Positions 1 through 7,841 of a stretch of 64,000 nt of DNA are shown here, piece after piece. The notes under the pieces were generated by a model, which made no database searches, had not been told where the DNA came from, and saw nothing but the letters and a program-made list of their open reading frames with translations. Origin of the DNA: an uncultured Winogradskyella sp. (GTDB taxonomy: Bacteria; Bacteroidota; Bacteroidia; Flavobacteriales; Flavobacteriaceae); assembly GCA_913055905.1 (NCBI GenBank), contig CAJXLB010000001.1, positions 682,001-746,000 of the forward strand. Reading direction: 5' to 3'. Each line of letters begins with the position of its first letter. The first letter of the stretch is position 1. The position numbers were made by a program, and so were the translations under genes.

Positions 1-573
1 TATAGGTGCATATAGATTAATTGTAGATACCATTGCTCCAGAACTTACTCGATCTGGACTAATATTTAGCATTTGAAGTTTTCTCTTAAGACCATTATAT
101 CTGGCAAGATTGCTCTTATAATCACTTTGTGATTTGAGGTAATTCTTTTCGGAGGTAATATTCTCATCAAATAAGGTTTGTTGCCTCTCGTACTCCGATT
201 TTAAGTACGTTAACTGTTCGCCCAGCTCAAGATAGTTTTGTTGTAATTCGACAAATTCCGGATTCTCTAGGGTTACTAGCAATTGCCCTTTAGAAACTTT
301 ATCACCGATTAATAAAGGAGTTTTAACAATGTAGCCGCCCATAAATGTTGAAATAATCGATTTATTTTGAGGCGGAACATCAATCATGCCAGTGACCTTA
401 AGGGTTTCTCCAAAATTAATTTCAGATAGTGTTCCTAATTCCAAATTCTCATCTTTTGGTGAGGTCGATTGCTCTACGGATTCAGCACTATTCTTACTTT
501 CTTGTTGTGTGTCTGTTTTACCAGTACAGGAAAACAATAGGGCACTTAATATAAAGACGTTTATAAATTTCAT
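1..573 (-). CDS. RND efflux periplasmic adaptor lipoprotein (C-terminus cut by window edge)
   Basis: This is the membrane-fusion (adaptor) subunit of the metal-efflux system whose pump lies just upstream. The reading frame opens with ATG at 573 and a lipoprotein signal (MKFINVFILSALLFSC, lipobox LLFSC with Cys16), so the mature protein should be lipid-anchored and face the periplasm. After an acidic Ser/Glu linker come the first half of a barrel-sandwich (lipoyl-like) fold, with GGYIVKTPLLIGDKVSKGQLL typical of HlyD/CusB adaptors, and then a long helical hairpin. The frame runs off the window at position 1, so the barrel and membrane-proximal domains are not seen. Only two bases separate its start from the stop of the pump gene, so the two are co-transcribed. 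The CusB/CzcB family assignment is firm; the metal is unknown. Confidence 0.88.
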   Translation of the reverse strand, partial: MKFINVFILSALLFSCTGKTDTQQESKNSAESVEQSTSPKDENLELGTLSEINFGETLKVTGMIDVPPQNKSIISTFMGGYIVKTPLLIGDKVSKGQLLVTLENPEFVELQQNYLELGEQLTYLKSEYERQQTLFDENITSEKNYLKSQSDYKSNLARYNGLKRKLQMLNISPDRVSSGAMVSTINLYAPI

Positions 574-575
574 TA

Positions 576-3500
576 TTATAGAATTATAAAATTGAGTTCA
601 ATAATGGTTTGATTGTAATTGTTCAGATTCTCTAAATACTCCAGTTGTATTTGTTTTGCTGTTTCTATACTCTGAATGTATTGGAAGAAGTTTATCTCAC
701 CTTCTTTGTAAGTTCTATTGGCTGTTTTCAAAATTTCCCTGGAAAGCGAATCGCCTTGTTGGTTGTAATAGTTAAGCGCTTCTTCATATTGCTGTAGTTT
801 TTGCAATAAGCTATTGTATTTGGCTTTTAGCTTAACTTCATAGTCCAATTGTTCTTCTTCCAGAGATTCTTGGGCTAATTTGGCCGCCTTTATTTTAGCG
901 CGTTGCCCATTGAATAGGAGTGGGATTTTAATTCCAAATTGATAGCCAATAAGGTTTTTGTTTAAACCGCCATTAGTGCCTTGGAAATATTCCGCTGTGA
1001 GGTCTGGCAGTAGATTTTGACGTTCTAATTTGGTCTTGGCTTTTTGTAAATCAATAGCAGACTCCATGTAAACTAAGCCCGAATTATTTGCAAGGTCCAG
1101 TTGACGCAATTCCAACTGTGGAAGAGGGCTGCCACCTGTTGAAAGAGAGATGCTGTCTATTTGAATTAATTTCATGAGCTGCTCTTGGCTAAACCTTACT
1201 TGATGCTTGGATTGTTTAAATACCGTAGAAATCTGCCGTTGTTTAGATTGTGCGGTTATCATTTCCAAATAATTGGTTTCCCCAAGTTCAAAACGTCTTT
1301 CAGCTTTTTTGGCAAAATCACTGTACAAACTATCCAAAAACCTATACGTATTTGCTTTCATCTCTTCATAATTAAGCTGATAATAAGCTGAATACACCTC
1401 ACGCTTTAATATCTGGAGGTTTATATTGTGTTTGGACGATTGTAATAAAACACCTTTTTCATTAGCCTTTCGCTCCGTGAGGTAGGTCGTTGGAAACTTG
1501 AAGTCTTGAGCGATACCAAAAACACCAATAGGTCTATCATTTACAGCAAGGTTGTTTTCGTCGTATCCGTAATAAATATTGGTTTTGTCAAAAAGTTGTA
1601 CACTTTTAGCCGTCATTTCGGCTTCATTAATTTTTAGGTCAGAAGCTTTTATAGCAGCATTATTCTGCACCGCTAGATCAATGACCTCTTCAACGGAAAG
1701 TATTTTGTCCTGAGCTTGCGCTCCCATACCAAACATCACAAAAATTAAGGTAATTAAAGTCTTTTGCTTCATTTTGGGTTGTTTTAATTGTTGAAACCAG
1801 GCATAAAGTATGGGTAAGACCACCAAGGTAAGTAGCGTGGCTGTGATAAGACCACCGATAACAACTGTTGCTAAGGGTCGTTGTACTTCTGCACCAGCAC
1901 TTGTAGAGACGGCCATGGGTAAAAAACCAAGGGCAGCAGCAGATGCGGTTAATAATACAGGCCTTAAACGCTCCGTAGTTCCTTTAATAATCAAGGCTTT
2001 AATATCAGTAACCCCTTGTGATTTTATATCTTTAAAGTGTTCGATTAATACAATACCATTTAACACAGCGATACCAAACAAAGCAATAAAGCCAACACCT
2101 GCAGAAATACTAAATGGCATATCCCTTAGCCATAGTAGCAGTATACCACCAACAGCGGCCAATGGAATGGCAGAGTAAACCATCAAAGCTTCTTTTATGG
2201 AGCCAAAGGCAAAATAAAGGAAGATAAAAATCAAGAATAGGGCAATAGGTACGGCAACCAATAATCTTGATTTGGCACTTCTTAGATTTTCAAATTGGCC
2301 GCCATAGGAAATGGAGTAACCCGGAGGAAGTTTAAGATTCGTTTCAATAAGTTGTTGGACATCACCTACAACAGATTGCAAGTCACGATTTCTCACATTA
2401 ATTCCCACAACGATACGTCTTTTGGTATCGTCTCTGGAAATTTTAGCAGGACCTGTAGTATACGCCACTTGGGCCAATTCATTTAAGGGGATTTTAATGC
2501 CAGAAGGAGTATCAACCAATAGATATTTTAGATTATCCAGATTTTGTCTGTTATTTTGGTTGAGTCGAAGAACCAAATCAAATCGTTTTTCACCTTCGAA
2601 AACACTTCCTACTTTTTCTCCTGCAAATCCCATTGAAACAATTCTATTTAAATCGGAAATATTTAAACCATACCTGGCGATTTTACTTCTATTGTAAGTG
2701 ACGCTCATCTGAGGCAGTCCTTCTATTTTTTCCACGACTATGTCTGAAGCTCCTTCAACATTTGAAATCAAGTTTTTGATTTCATCAGCTTTAGAGGCCA
2801 ATATTCCAAGATCTTCACCAAATATTTTTATCGCCACATCAGCTCTAACTCCTGTAATTAATTCGTTAAAGCGCATCTCTATGGGTTGTGTAAATTCTAT
2901 TTCCATTTCGGGCATAACCATTAAGGCCTCCTTGAATTTTTCTGCCAATGCATCCTTGCTATCTGCAGAGACCCATTGGTCTTTAGGTTTTAGCTTTATA
3001 ATAACGTCACTTTCTTCCATGGACATGGGGTCTGTAGGGACCTCGGCAGCTCCAATTCTGGTTACCACTTGATCTACCTCTGGAAATTGTTCTAAGAGAA
3101 TTTGTTCAATTTTAGTAGTGGTTTCAATGGTTTTGGCAAGTGACATTCCCGTAGGTAAAACGGGTTGGATTACAAAATCGCCTTCATCTAAGGTTGGAAC
3201 AAACTCACCTCCCATTTTGGTGAAAACAAACCCGCTAATTAAAAGTAAGCTTATGGCTGCCGTGATGACTGTTTTTCTGTGATTTAGTGCCCATTTTATC
3301 GTGGGTAGGTATAAATTTTCAACACCAGTCATTAACCGTTTTGAAAATTTTAGATTGGCCGATTTCGATGGTTTTAAAACTAATGAAGACACGACAGGAA
3401 CATAGGTTAAACACAGCAGCATGGCACCTATTAAAGCAAAGCTAAACGTTAGTGCCATTGGCCTAAACATTTTTCCTTCAATACCACTTAAGGATAAAAT

Positions 3501-4895
3501 CGGAATAAAGACTATTAGGATAATAAGTTGACCAAAAATGGCCGAGTTCATCATTTTAGAGGCACTTTTTAATGTAATAGTATCGATTTTACTTTGGACC
3601 TCTCCCTTAGAGAGACCTTTCAATTGATTTATTTTCCGCATAATTTGAAATGCGATGAACTCGACAATAATCACCGCACCGTCGATAATAATACCAAAAT
3701 CAATAGCGCCTAAACTCATAAGATTGGCATCAATATTAAAAAGGTTCATTAGCGATATGGCAAACAATAAGCTTATGGGAATAATGGATGCCACAACTAA
3801 ACCAGAGCGCCAATTTCCCAAAAGTAGCACAACAACAAAGATGACAATAATAGAACCTAACACAAGGTTTTCCGTGATGGTAAAGGTTGTTTTGTTTATG
3901 AGTTCACTTCGTTCTAAAAAACCGTTGATGAACACCCCTTCTGGAAGGGATTTTTGAATGGTCTCTACACGAGCTTTAACCAACTCAATGACCTCTTTAG
4001 AATTTCCATTTTTAAGCATCATGATTTGGCCGAGCACTTTCTCGCCTTCACCATTACCAGTTATGGCACCAAAGCGTGTGGCACTGCCATAACCTACTTC
4101 TGCAATATCTTTAACATAAATGGGTTGCCCATCATTTTTAACAACGATGGATTCAATATCCTCTATGTTTTCTACCAGTCCTTCTCCTCTTATAAAATAA
4201 GCTTGTTCACCTTTTTCAATGTAGCCACCACCTGCAACACTATTGTTCTTTTCCAACGCGTCATAAAGTTCTGGTAAAGTTATCTGTAACGCATTGAGCT
4301 TGCCTGGGTCAATGGCCACTTCATATTGCTTGAGAAAGCCTCCCCAAGTATTGACTTCAACAACTCCTGGAATACCGGAAAGCTGGCGTCTTACAATCCA
4401 ATCCTGAATAGTTCTTAAATCGGTTACAGAATACTTGTCTTTGTATTTTGGGTCTACATCTAAAATATATTGGTAGATTTCCCCTAATCCAGTGGTTATA
4501 GGTCCCATTTGAGGAGAGCCAAACCCAGCAGGGATTTTTTCTCGTGCGGATTCTATCTTTTCGGCGATTAGTTGCCGAGGGAGATAAGTCCCTAAGTCGT
4601 CTTCAAAGACAATGGTCACGACGGAAAGCCCAAATTTAGACACAGACCGTATTTCCTTAACGCCTGGTAAATTAGCCATTTCCAATTCTACAGGGTATGT
4701 GATAAACTGTTCTACATCTTGTGTAGACAGATTCCGCGATGTTGTGATGACCTGTACTTGATTATTGGTGATATCGGGCACGGCACCAATAGAAATAAGC
4801 GTAAGGGAGTAGAGGCCAAAACCAACGATGGCCGTTGTAAGTAATAGAACAATGAGCTTATGCGCTAAGCTCCATTTAATGAGTTTTTCTAACAT
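576..4895 (-). CDS. CusA/CzcA-family heavy-metal RND pump fused to a TolC-like outer-membrane factor
   Basis: A 1439-residue protein made of two complete modules. Residues 1 to about 1040 are an HME-type RND proton/metal antiporter: N-terminal membrane helix (LIKWSLAHKLIVLLLTTAIV), two large periplasmic porter regions, and the helix block containing GAIDFGIIIDGAVIIVEF, the Asp-rich relay segment of this family. Residues from Met1042 (position 1772) start with MKQKTLITLIFVMFGMGAQA, a plausible signal peptide, and continue as a roughly 400-residue TolC/CusC-type outer-membrane factor with long coiled-coil helices. RND pumps are usually about 1040 residues, so this is a true fusion, of a kind known in Bacteroidota. 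No stop codon separates the modules. The His-rich gene lies upstream and the adaptor downstream, giving a complete tripartite efflux set. Cu, Zn, Co or Cd export is inferred; the specificity cannot be read here. Confidence 0.93.
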   Translation of the reverse strand: MLEKLIKWSLAHKLIVLLLTTAIVGFGLYSLTLISIGAVPDITNNQVQVITTSRNLSTQDVEQFITYPVELEMANLPGVKEIRSVSKFGLSVVTIVFEDDLGTYLPRQLIAEKIESAREKIPAGFGSPQMGPITTGLGEIYQYILDVDPKYKDKYSVTDLRTIQDWIVRRQLSGIPGVVEVNTWGGFLKQYEVAIDPGKLNALQITLPELYDALEKNNSVAGGGYIEKGEQAYFIRGEGLVENIEDIESIVVKNDGQPIYVKDIAEVGYGSATRFGAITGNGEGEKVLGQIMMLKNGNSKEVIELVKARVETIQKSLPEGVFINGFLERSELINKTTFTITENLVLGSIIVIFVVVLLLGNWRSGLVVASIIPISLLFAISLMNLFNIDANLMSLGAIDFGIIIDGAVIIVEFIAFQIMRKINQLKGLSKGEVQSKIDTITLKSASKMMNSAIFGQLIILIVFIPILSLSGIEGKMFRPMALTFSFALIGAMLLCLTYVPVVSSLVLKPSKSANLKFSKRLMTGVENLYLPTIKWALNHRKTVITAAISLLLISGFVFTKMGGEFVPTLDEGDFVIQPVLPTGMSLAKTIETTTKIEQILLEQFPEVDQVVTRIGAAEVPTDPMSMEESDVIIKLKPKDQWVSADSKDALAEKFKEALMVMPEMEIEFTQPIEMRFNELITGVRADVAIKIFGEDLGILASKADEIKNLISNVEGASDIVVEKIEGLPQMSVTYNRSKIARYGLNISDLNRIVSMGFAGEKVGSVFEGEKRFDLVLRLNQNNRQNLDNLKYLLVDTPSGIKIPLNELAQVAYTTGPAKISRDDTKRRIVVGINVRNRDLQSVVGDVQQLIETNLKLPPGYSISYGGQFENLRSAKSRLLVAVPIALFLIFIFLYFAFGSIKEALMVYSAIPLAAVGGILLLWLRDMPFSISAGVGFIALFGIAVLNGIVLIEHFKDIKSQGVTDIKALIIKGTTERLRPVLLTASAAALGFLPMAVSTSAGAEVQRPLATVVIGGLITATLLTLVVLPILYAWFQQLKQPKMKQKTLITLIFVMFGMGAQAQDKILSVEEVIDLAVQNNAAIKASDLKINEAEMTAKSVQLFDKTNIYYGYDENNLAVNDRPIGVFGIAQDFKFPTTYLTERKANEKGVLLQSSKHNINLQILKREVYSAYYQLNYEEMKANTYRFLDSLYSDFAKKAERRFELGETNYLEMITAQSKQRQISTVFKQSKHQVRFSQEQLMKLIQIDSISLSTGGSPLPQLELRQLDLANNSGLVYMESAIDLQKAKTKLERQNLLPDLTAEYFQGTNGGLNKNLIGYQFGIKIPLLFNGQRAKIKAAKLAQESLEEEQLDYEVKLKAKYNSLLQKLQQYEEALNYYNQQGDSLSREILKTANRTYKEGEINFFQYIQSIETAKQIQLEYLENLNNYNQTIIELNFIIL

Positions 4896-4916
4896 AATTC
4901 ACAGATAAAAGGAATG

Positions 4917-4941
4917 GTCAACAATTTTTTTAAATGTTGAC
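4917..4941. repeat. Inverted repeat between the His-rich gene and the RND pump
   Basis: GTCAACA and TGTTGAC are perfect inverted copies separated by 11 A/T bases, immediately upstream of the pump start codon (minus strand). It could be an operator or a weak intercistronic hairpin. No T-run follows that would make it a good terminator. Confidence 0.35.
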
Positions 4942-4966
4942 AAAACAGGTTTAATCGAGAGGGGAA

Positions 4967-5356
4967 TTATGCCAGTTTCGGAGGTTGAAAAACAGATGAT
5001 TTTTCAAATAGGGAATGCGATTCCGCATAGTAAAAATTAAGTGGAATGGCTTGGGAATCCTTGTGTTGAACTGTAAATGAGAAGGTGTTCATCACAAAGA
5101 CCCAATTCAGTTGAGAACAGTTCTGCTGACTATGTTTAAAGGGTAAATCCTCATGTTCTTGGTGTTCTTCATCTACATGGCTATCTAGGTCGGCGTAATG
5201 TTCTGCAATAAACTCAAAAAAGGAATCGCCATAAGTTTCTTGATGAAATTTGGCATGCTCCAACAACACATTGAGTTTGGAAATATCGTCTATGCTCAAA
5301 TTCAAACTTTGAAAAAGAATGATTACCGAATATAATATGGCAACAAGTTTTTGCAT
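4967..5356 (-). CDS. Small secreted His-rich protein of the metal-efflux operon
   Basis: A 129-residue protein with an N-terminal hydrophobic stretch (MQKLVAILYSVIILFQSLNL) that could be a signal peptide or anchor. The middle is rich in His and acidic residues (DSHVDEEHQEHEDLPFKH) followed by one Cys, a composition that suits transition-metal binding. I do not recognise a named family. It lies 71 bases upstream of the RND pump on the same strand, so it probably opens the efflux operon and may act as a periplasmic metal binder or sensor; this is inference from position and composition. I chose the ATG at 5356 rather than a GTG at 5404 because the GTG lies inside a palindrome and upstream of a perfect TAnnTTTG -7 box (5362-5369), so it would not be in the transcript. 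Confidence 0.7.
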   Translation of the reverse strand: MQKLVAILYSVIILFQSLNLSIDDISKLNVLLEHAKFHQETYGDSFFEFIAEHYADLDSHVDEEHQEHEDLPFKHSQQNCSQLNWVFVMNTFSFTVQHKDSQAIPLNFYYAESHSLFEKSSVFQPPKLA

Positions 5357-5361
5357 CAGTT

Positions 5362-5369
5362 CAAAGTTA
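5362..5369 (-). promoter_or_regulatory. -7 promoter box of the metal-efflux operon
   Basis: On the minus strand the sequence is TAACTTTG, a perfect match to the Bacteroidota -7 element TAnnTTTG. It ends only five bases before the ATG at 5356, so the transcript would be almost leaderless. Confidence 0.5.
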
Positions 5370-5390
5370 TAAAAAAAATAATGCGGTAAC

Positions 5391-5404
5391 GTGACAAATG
5401 TCAC
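5391..5404. promoter_or_regulatory. CRP/FNR-like palindrome upstream of the metal-efflux operon
   Basis: The sequence GTGACA-AA-TGTCAC is a perfect 6-2-6 inverted repeat. Read with its flanks it is CGTGA-N6-TCACA, one base from the CRP/FNR consensus TGTGA-N6-TCACA. Its centre is about 28 bases upstream of the start of the -7 box on the minus strand, the spacing expected for an activator overlapping the -33 region. The regulator is not encoded in this window. Confidence 0.5.
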
Positions 5405-5439
5405 AAACGGCTATATAACAGTATTTTAAAATCATTACA

Positions 5440-5465
5440 AATAAGGTTTCCTATAAAACCTTATT
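5440..5465 (+). other. Leader hairpin before the AGCS symporter gene
   Basis: AATAAGGTTT and AAACCTTATT form a perfect 10-bp stem with a 6-base loop, followed by TTT. It lies 23 bases before the ATG at 5489. It may be a leader attenuator for the symporter or a structural remnant in the divergent promoter region; the short T-run makes a strong terminator unlikely. Confidence 0.4.
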
Positions 5466-5488
5466 TTTGGTTTCTTTTAAAGGATTTC

Positions 5489-7162
5489 ATGCAAGAACTC
5501 AACGATTTTTTAGCGCTCATTGATAGTTATATTGGGAGCTCAGTTTGGTTTCCTTATGTATTATTGGGAACAGGACTGTTTTTTACCATTTACCTCAAGT
5601 TTCCTCAAATTCGGTATTTCCGTTTTGCCCTACGTGTAGTGCGTGGTAAGTATGATAAAGAAGGAAATGAAGGGGATACTAACCATTTTCAAGCTTTAAC
5701 AACCGCTTTATCGGGTACGGTCGGTACAGGTAACATTGCTGGTGTAGCACTTGCAATTCACATTGGCGGACCTGCTGCAGTATTTTGGATGTTAATGACT
5801 GCAGCTGTAGGCATGTGTACAAAATTTGTGGAGGTTACCTTATCCCATAAATACCGTGAAAAGGCAGAAGATGGCTCTATGGCAGGAGGTCCCATGTACT
5901 ACATGAAGAATAAACTTAACATGAAGTGGCTGGCCGGTATTTTTGCCTTTGCCACAATTCTATCCTCATTTGGTACAGGATCACTACCACAAATTAATAG
6001 TATATCGGCTTCACTGAACGCTACGTTCGGTTTGGACGAAATGTTGGTAGGTGCTGTCCTAACCATTTTATTGGGATTGGTTATTCTAGGTGGCATAAAA
6101 CGCATTGCAGCTGTTACTTCTAGGCTTGTGCCTGGTATGGCCTTGATTTATCTCATAGGTGCCCTTTCGGTTATTATATACAATTATGAAAATATCATAC
6201 CATCACTAACGTCTATTTTTTCCGATTTACTTTCGGGCTCTGCTGCTACGGGAGGTTTTTTGGGTGCTTCAATAGCTTTTGCATTCAATAAGGGTGTAGG
6301 CCGTGGGTTATTTTCCAATGAAGCGGGTCAGGGAAGTGCACCGATTGCCCATGCTGCCGCTAAAGCAAATCAGCCCGTTTCCGAAGGTCTCGTGGCTATC
6401 TTAGAGCCTTTCATTGATACGATTTTAATATGTACCCTAACGGCTCTCGTGCTTTTGTCTTCTGGTGTTTGGACCGAAAAGCTGGATAACACCTTTGATT
6501 ATGTAGACATGGAAATTCTGGCAAATACCTATTCAGATAAAACAGAGCGTGGAAGAGCGGCTCTGGCAAATCATATCAATGGTACCAATCCACTGGAAGT
6601 GTTTGACGGTGAGCTTAATGTCATTGATGGGATTATTCAAAATAAGGTGTCTGTTATTAATGCACGCTCTTTGGCAGAAGACGTTGTAGTAATGCGTGAT
6701 GCGAAACCAATTAACGGCAGTATAAATATTTCTAAAGGGAAACCCGAAGACGTAACCTTGGAGTTTACGGGCCGTTCTTTAGTCCACAGCGCACCGCTGA
6801 CAGCCGAAGCCTTTACAAGAAGTTATTTTGGTCATTACGGACAATATATCGTTTCTATTGGTCTATTACTGTTCGCATTTAGTACTGCTATTAGCTGGTC
6901 TTATTATGGCGGCAGGGCTATGACTTATTTATTGGGTTCAAAATCGGTTAAATACTATCGTATCGTATATGTTATTGCCTTTTTTATAGCTTCATTTGCA
7001 GATACAACGGTAATTTGGACGCTTTCGGGAATTACCATTGCATTGATGACATTGCCTAATCTTTTTGGAATACTCATGCTCCGAAAGGATATGAAATCTA
7101 CAGTTGCTGATTATTGGGTAAAATTTAAAAAGGATTTTCCCGAAGAGTCTACTCCTGAATAA
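5489..7162 (+). CDS. Alanine/glycine:cation symporter family (AGCS) amino-acid transporter
   Basis: An inner-membrane carrier that imports alanine, glycine or a related amino acid with Na+ or H+. The family signature is clear: [20 protein letters not shown] near residues 75-94 and [20 protein letters not shown] near residue 265-285, with about ten membrane helices. At 557 residues it is roughly 100 longer than the usual AGCS protein because of an extra hydrophilic segment at about residues 330-435 ([12 protein letters not shown] through [10 protein letters not shown]) inserted before the last helices; such an insert occurs in other Bacteroidota members. It is transcribed away from the metal-efflux operon and stops 16 bases before the convergent barrel gene. 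A hairpin sits in its leader. Substrate is not resolved. Confidence 0.92.
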   Translation: MQELNDFLALIDSYIGSSVWFPYVLLGTGLFFTIYLKFPQIRYFRFALRVVRGKYDKEGNEGDTNHFQALTTALSGTVGTGNIAGVALAIHIGGPAAVFWMLMTAAVGMCTKFVEVTLSHKYREKAEDGSMAGGPMYYMKNKLNMKWLAGIFAFATILSSFGTGSLPQINSISASLNATFGLDEMLVGAVLTILLGLVILGGIKRIAAVTSRLVPGMALIYLIGALSVIIYNYENIIPSLTSIFSDLLSGSAATGGFLGASIAFAFNKGVGRGLFSNEAGQGSAPIAHAAAKANQPVSEGLVAILEPFIDTILICTLTALVLLSSGVWTEKLDNTFDYVDMEILANTYSDKTERGRAALANHINGTNPLEVFDGELNVIDGIIQNKVSVINARSLAEDVVVMRDAKPINGSINISKGKPEDVTLEFTGRSLVHSAPLTAEAFTRSYFGHYGQYIVSIGLLLFAFSTAISWSYYGGRAMTYLLGSKSVKYYRIVYVIAFFIASFADTTVIWTLSGITIALMTLPNLFGILMLRKDMKSTVADYWVKFKKDFPEESTPE

Positions 7163-7178
7163 AACCAGAGGATGGTAT

Positions 7179-7763
7179 TTAAAACCGGTAACCAAAATTT
7201 ACACCTAACCTTAACTCAAGGTTATCAAGGTAGTCGTCATCAAAATTCCCTAAATTTCTAGCGATATTAACATCCAACATAAGAGTAAATTTATTAGCAA
7301 ATATCCATTTGTGGCCTAGACCAAATCCGGCAGAGACACCACCAATGTCATAGGTAAATTCACTACTAAAATTAGGTTCAGGAGCTATATCAATAAAGAT
7401 ATTATCATCGATGGTTATTTCGCCAAATCTAAATTTTAGTTGTGGATAAAAGAAAAATCCGTGATGGTCTTTATCATTTGAAAAATACACCAAGTAGGCC
7501 GCTCTTAGGCTAAAGGCTGAGTTGTCTTCAATGGTACCAACGTCATAATAGCCATAAGTATCAAACAAATTTGCTCCAATAAAAAGGGATTGATTGTTGT
7601 TAAAAATGCGCTCGTAATTTAACCCAATCGTACCTGCAACGACCATATCTAAGAGGTTAACAGAAATCTCATTTTTTCTGAAAATTTCTGGAGCAGTAGT
7701 TTCTTGAGAGGCACCATTAATCATGGATAAAATTATAAGTACTAAGGAGAGACATTTTTTCAT
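7179..7763 (-). CDS. Small outer-membrane beta-barrel protein, unknown function
   Basis: A 194-residue protein with a signal peptide (MKKCLSLVLIILSMINGASQ). The rest has the alternating pattern of an eight-stranded outer-membrane barrel (NEISVNLLDMVVAGTIGLNYERIF, NKFTLMLDVNIARNLG) and ends in a terminal aromatic (GVNFGYRF), the usual barrel-assembly signal. It resembles the small OmpW/DUF3575-like barrels of Bacteroidota, but I cannot place it in one family with certainty. I prefer the ATG at 7763 over one at 7817 because it places the signal peptide at the N-terminus. It follows the large outer-membrane gene on the same strand with a 78-base gap and may be co-transcribed. Confidence 0.65.
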   Translation of the reverse strand: MKKCLSLVLIILSMINGASQETTAPEIFRKNEISVNLLDMVVAGTIGLNYERIFNNNQSLFIGANLFDTYGYYDVGTIEDNSAFSLRAAYLVYFSNDKDHHGFFFYPQLKFRFGEITIDDNIFIDIAPEPNFSSEFTYDIGGVSAGFGLGHKWIFANKFTLMLDVNIARNLGNFDDDYLDNLELRLGVNFGYRF

Positions 7764-7841
7764 TGTTTTAATTTTTTGGTTAGTAAGATTTTCACTTAGA
7801 TGTAAAGTCTGAAACATAGTTGCGCGAGAAACGAAATTATT

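Noticed and set aside
576..1772. A separate TolC gene starting at Met 1042 of the fusion (position 1772).
   Set aside because: The frame continues without a stop from the RND module, and fused proteins of this length are known in the phylum. Internal initiation remains possible but is not shown.
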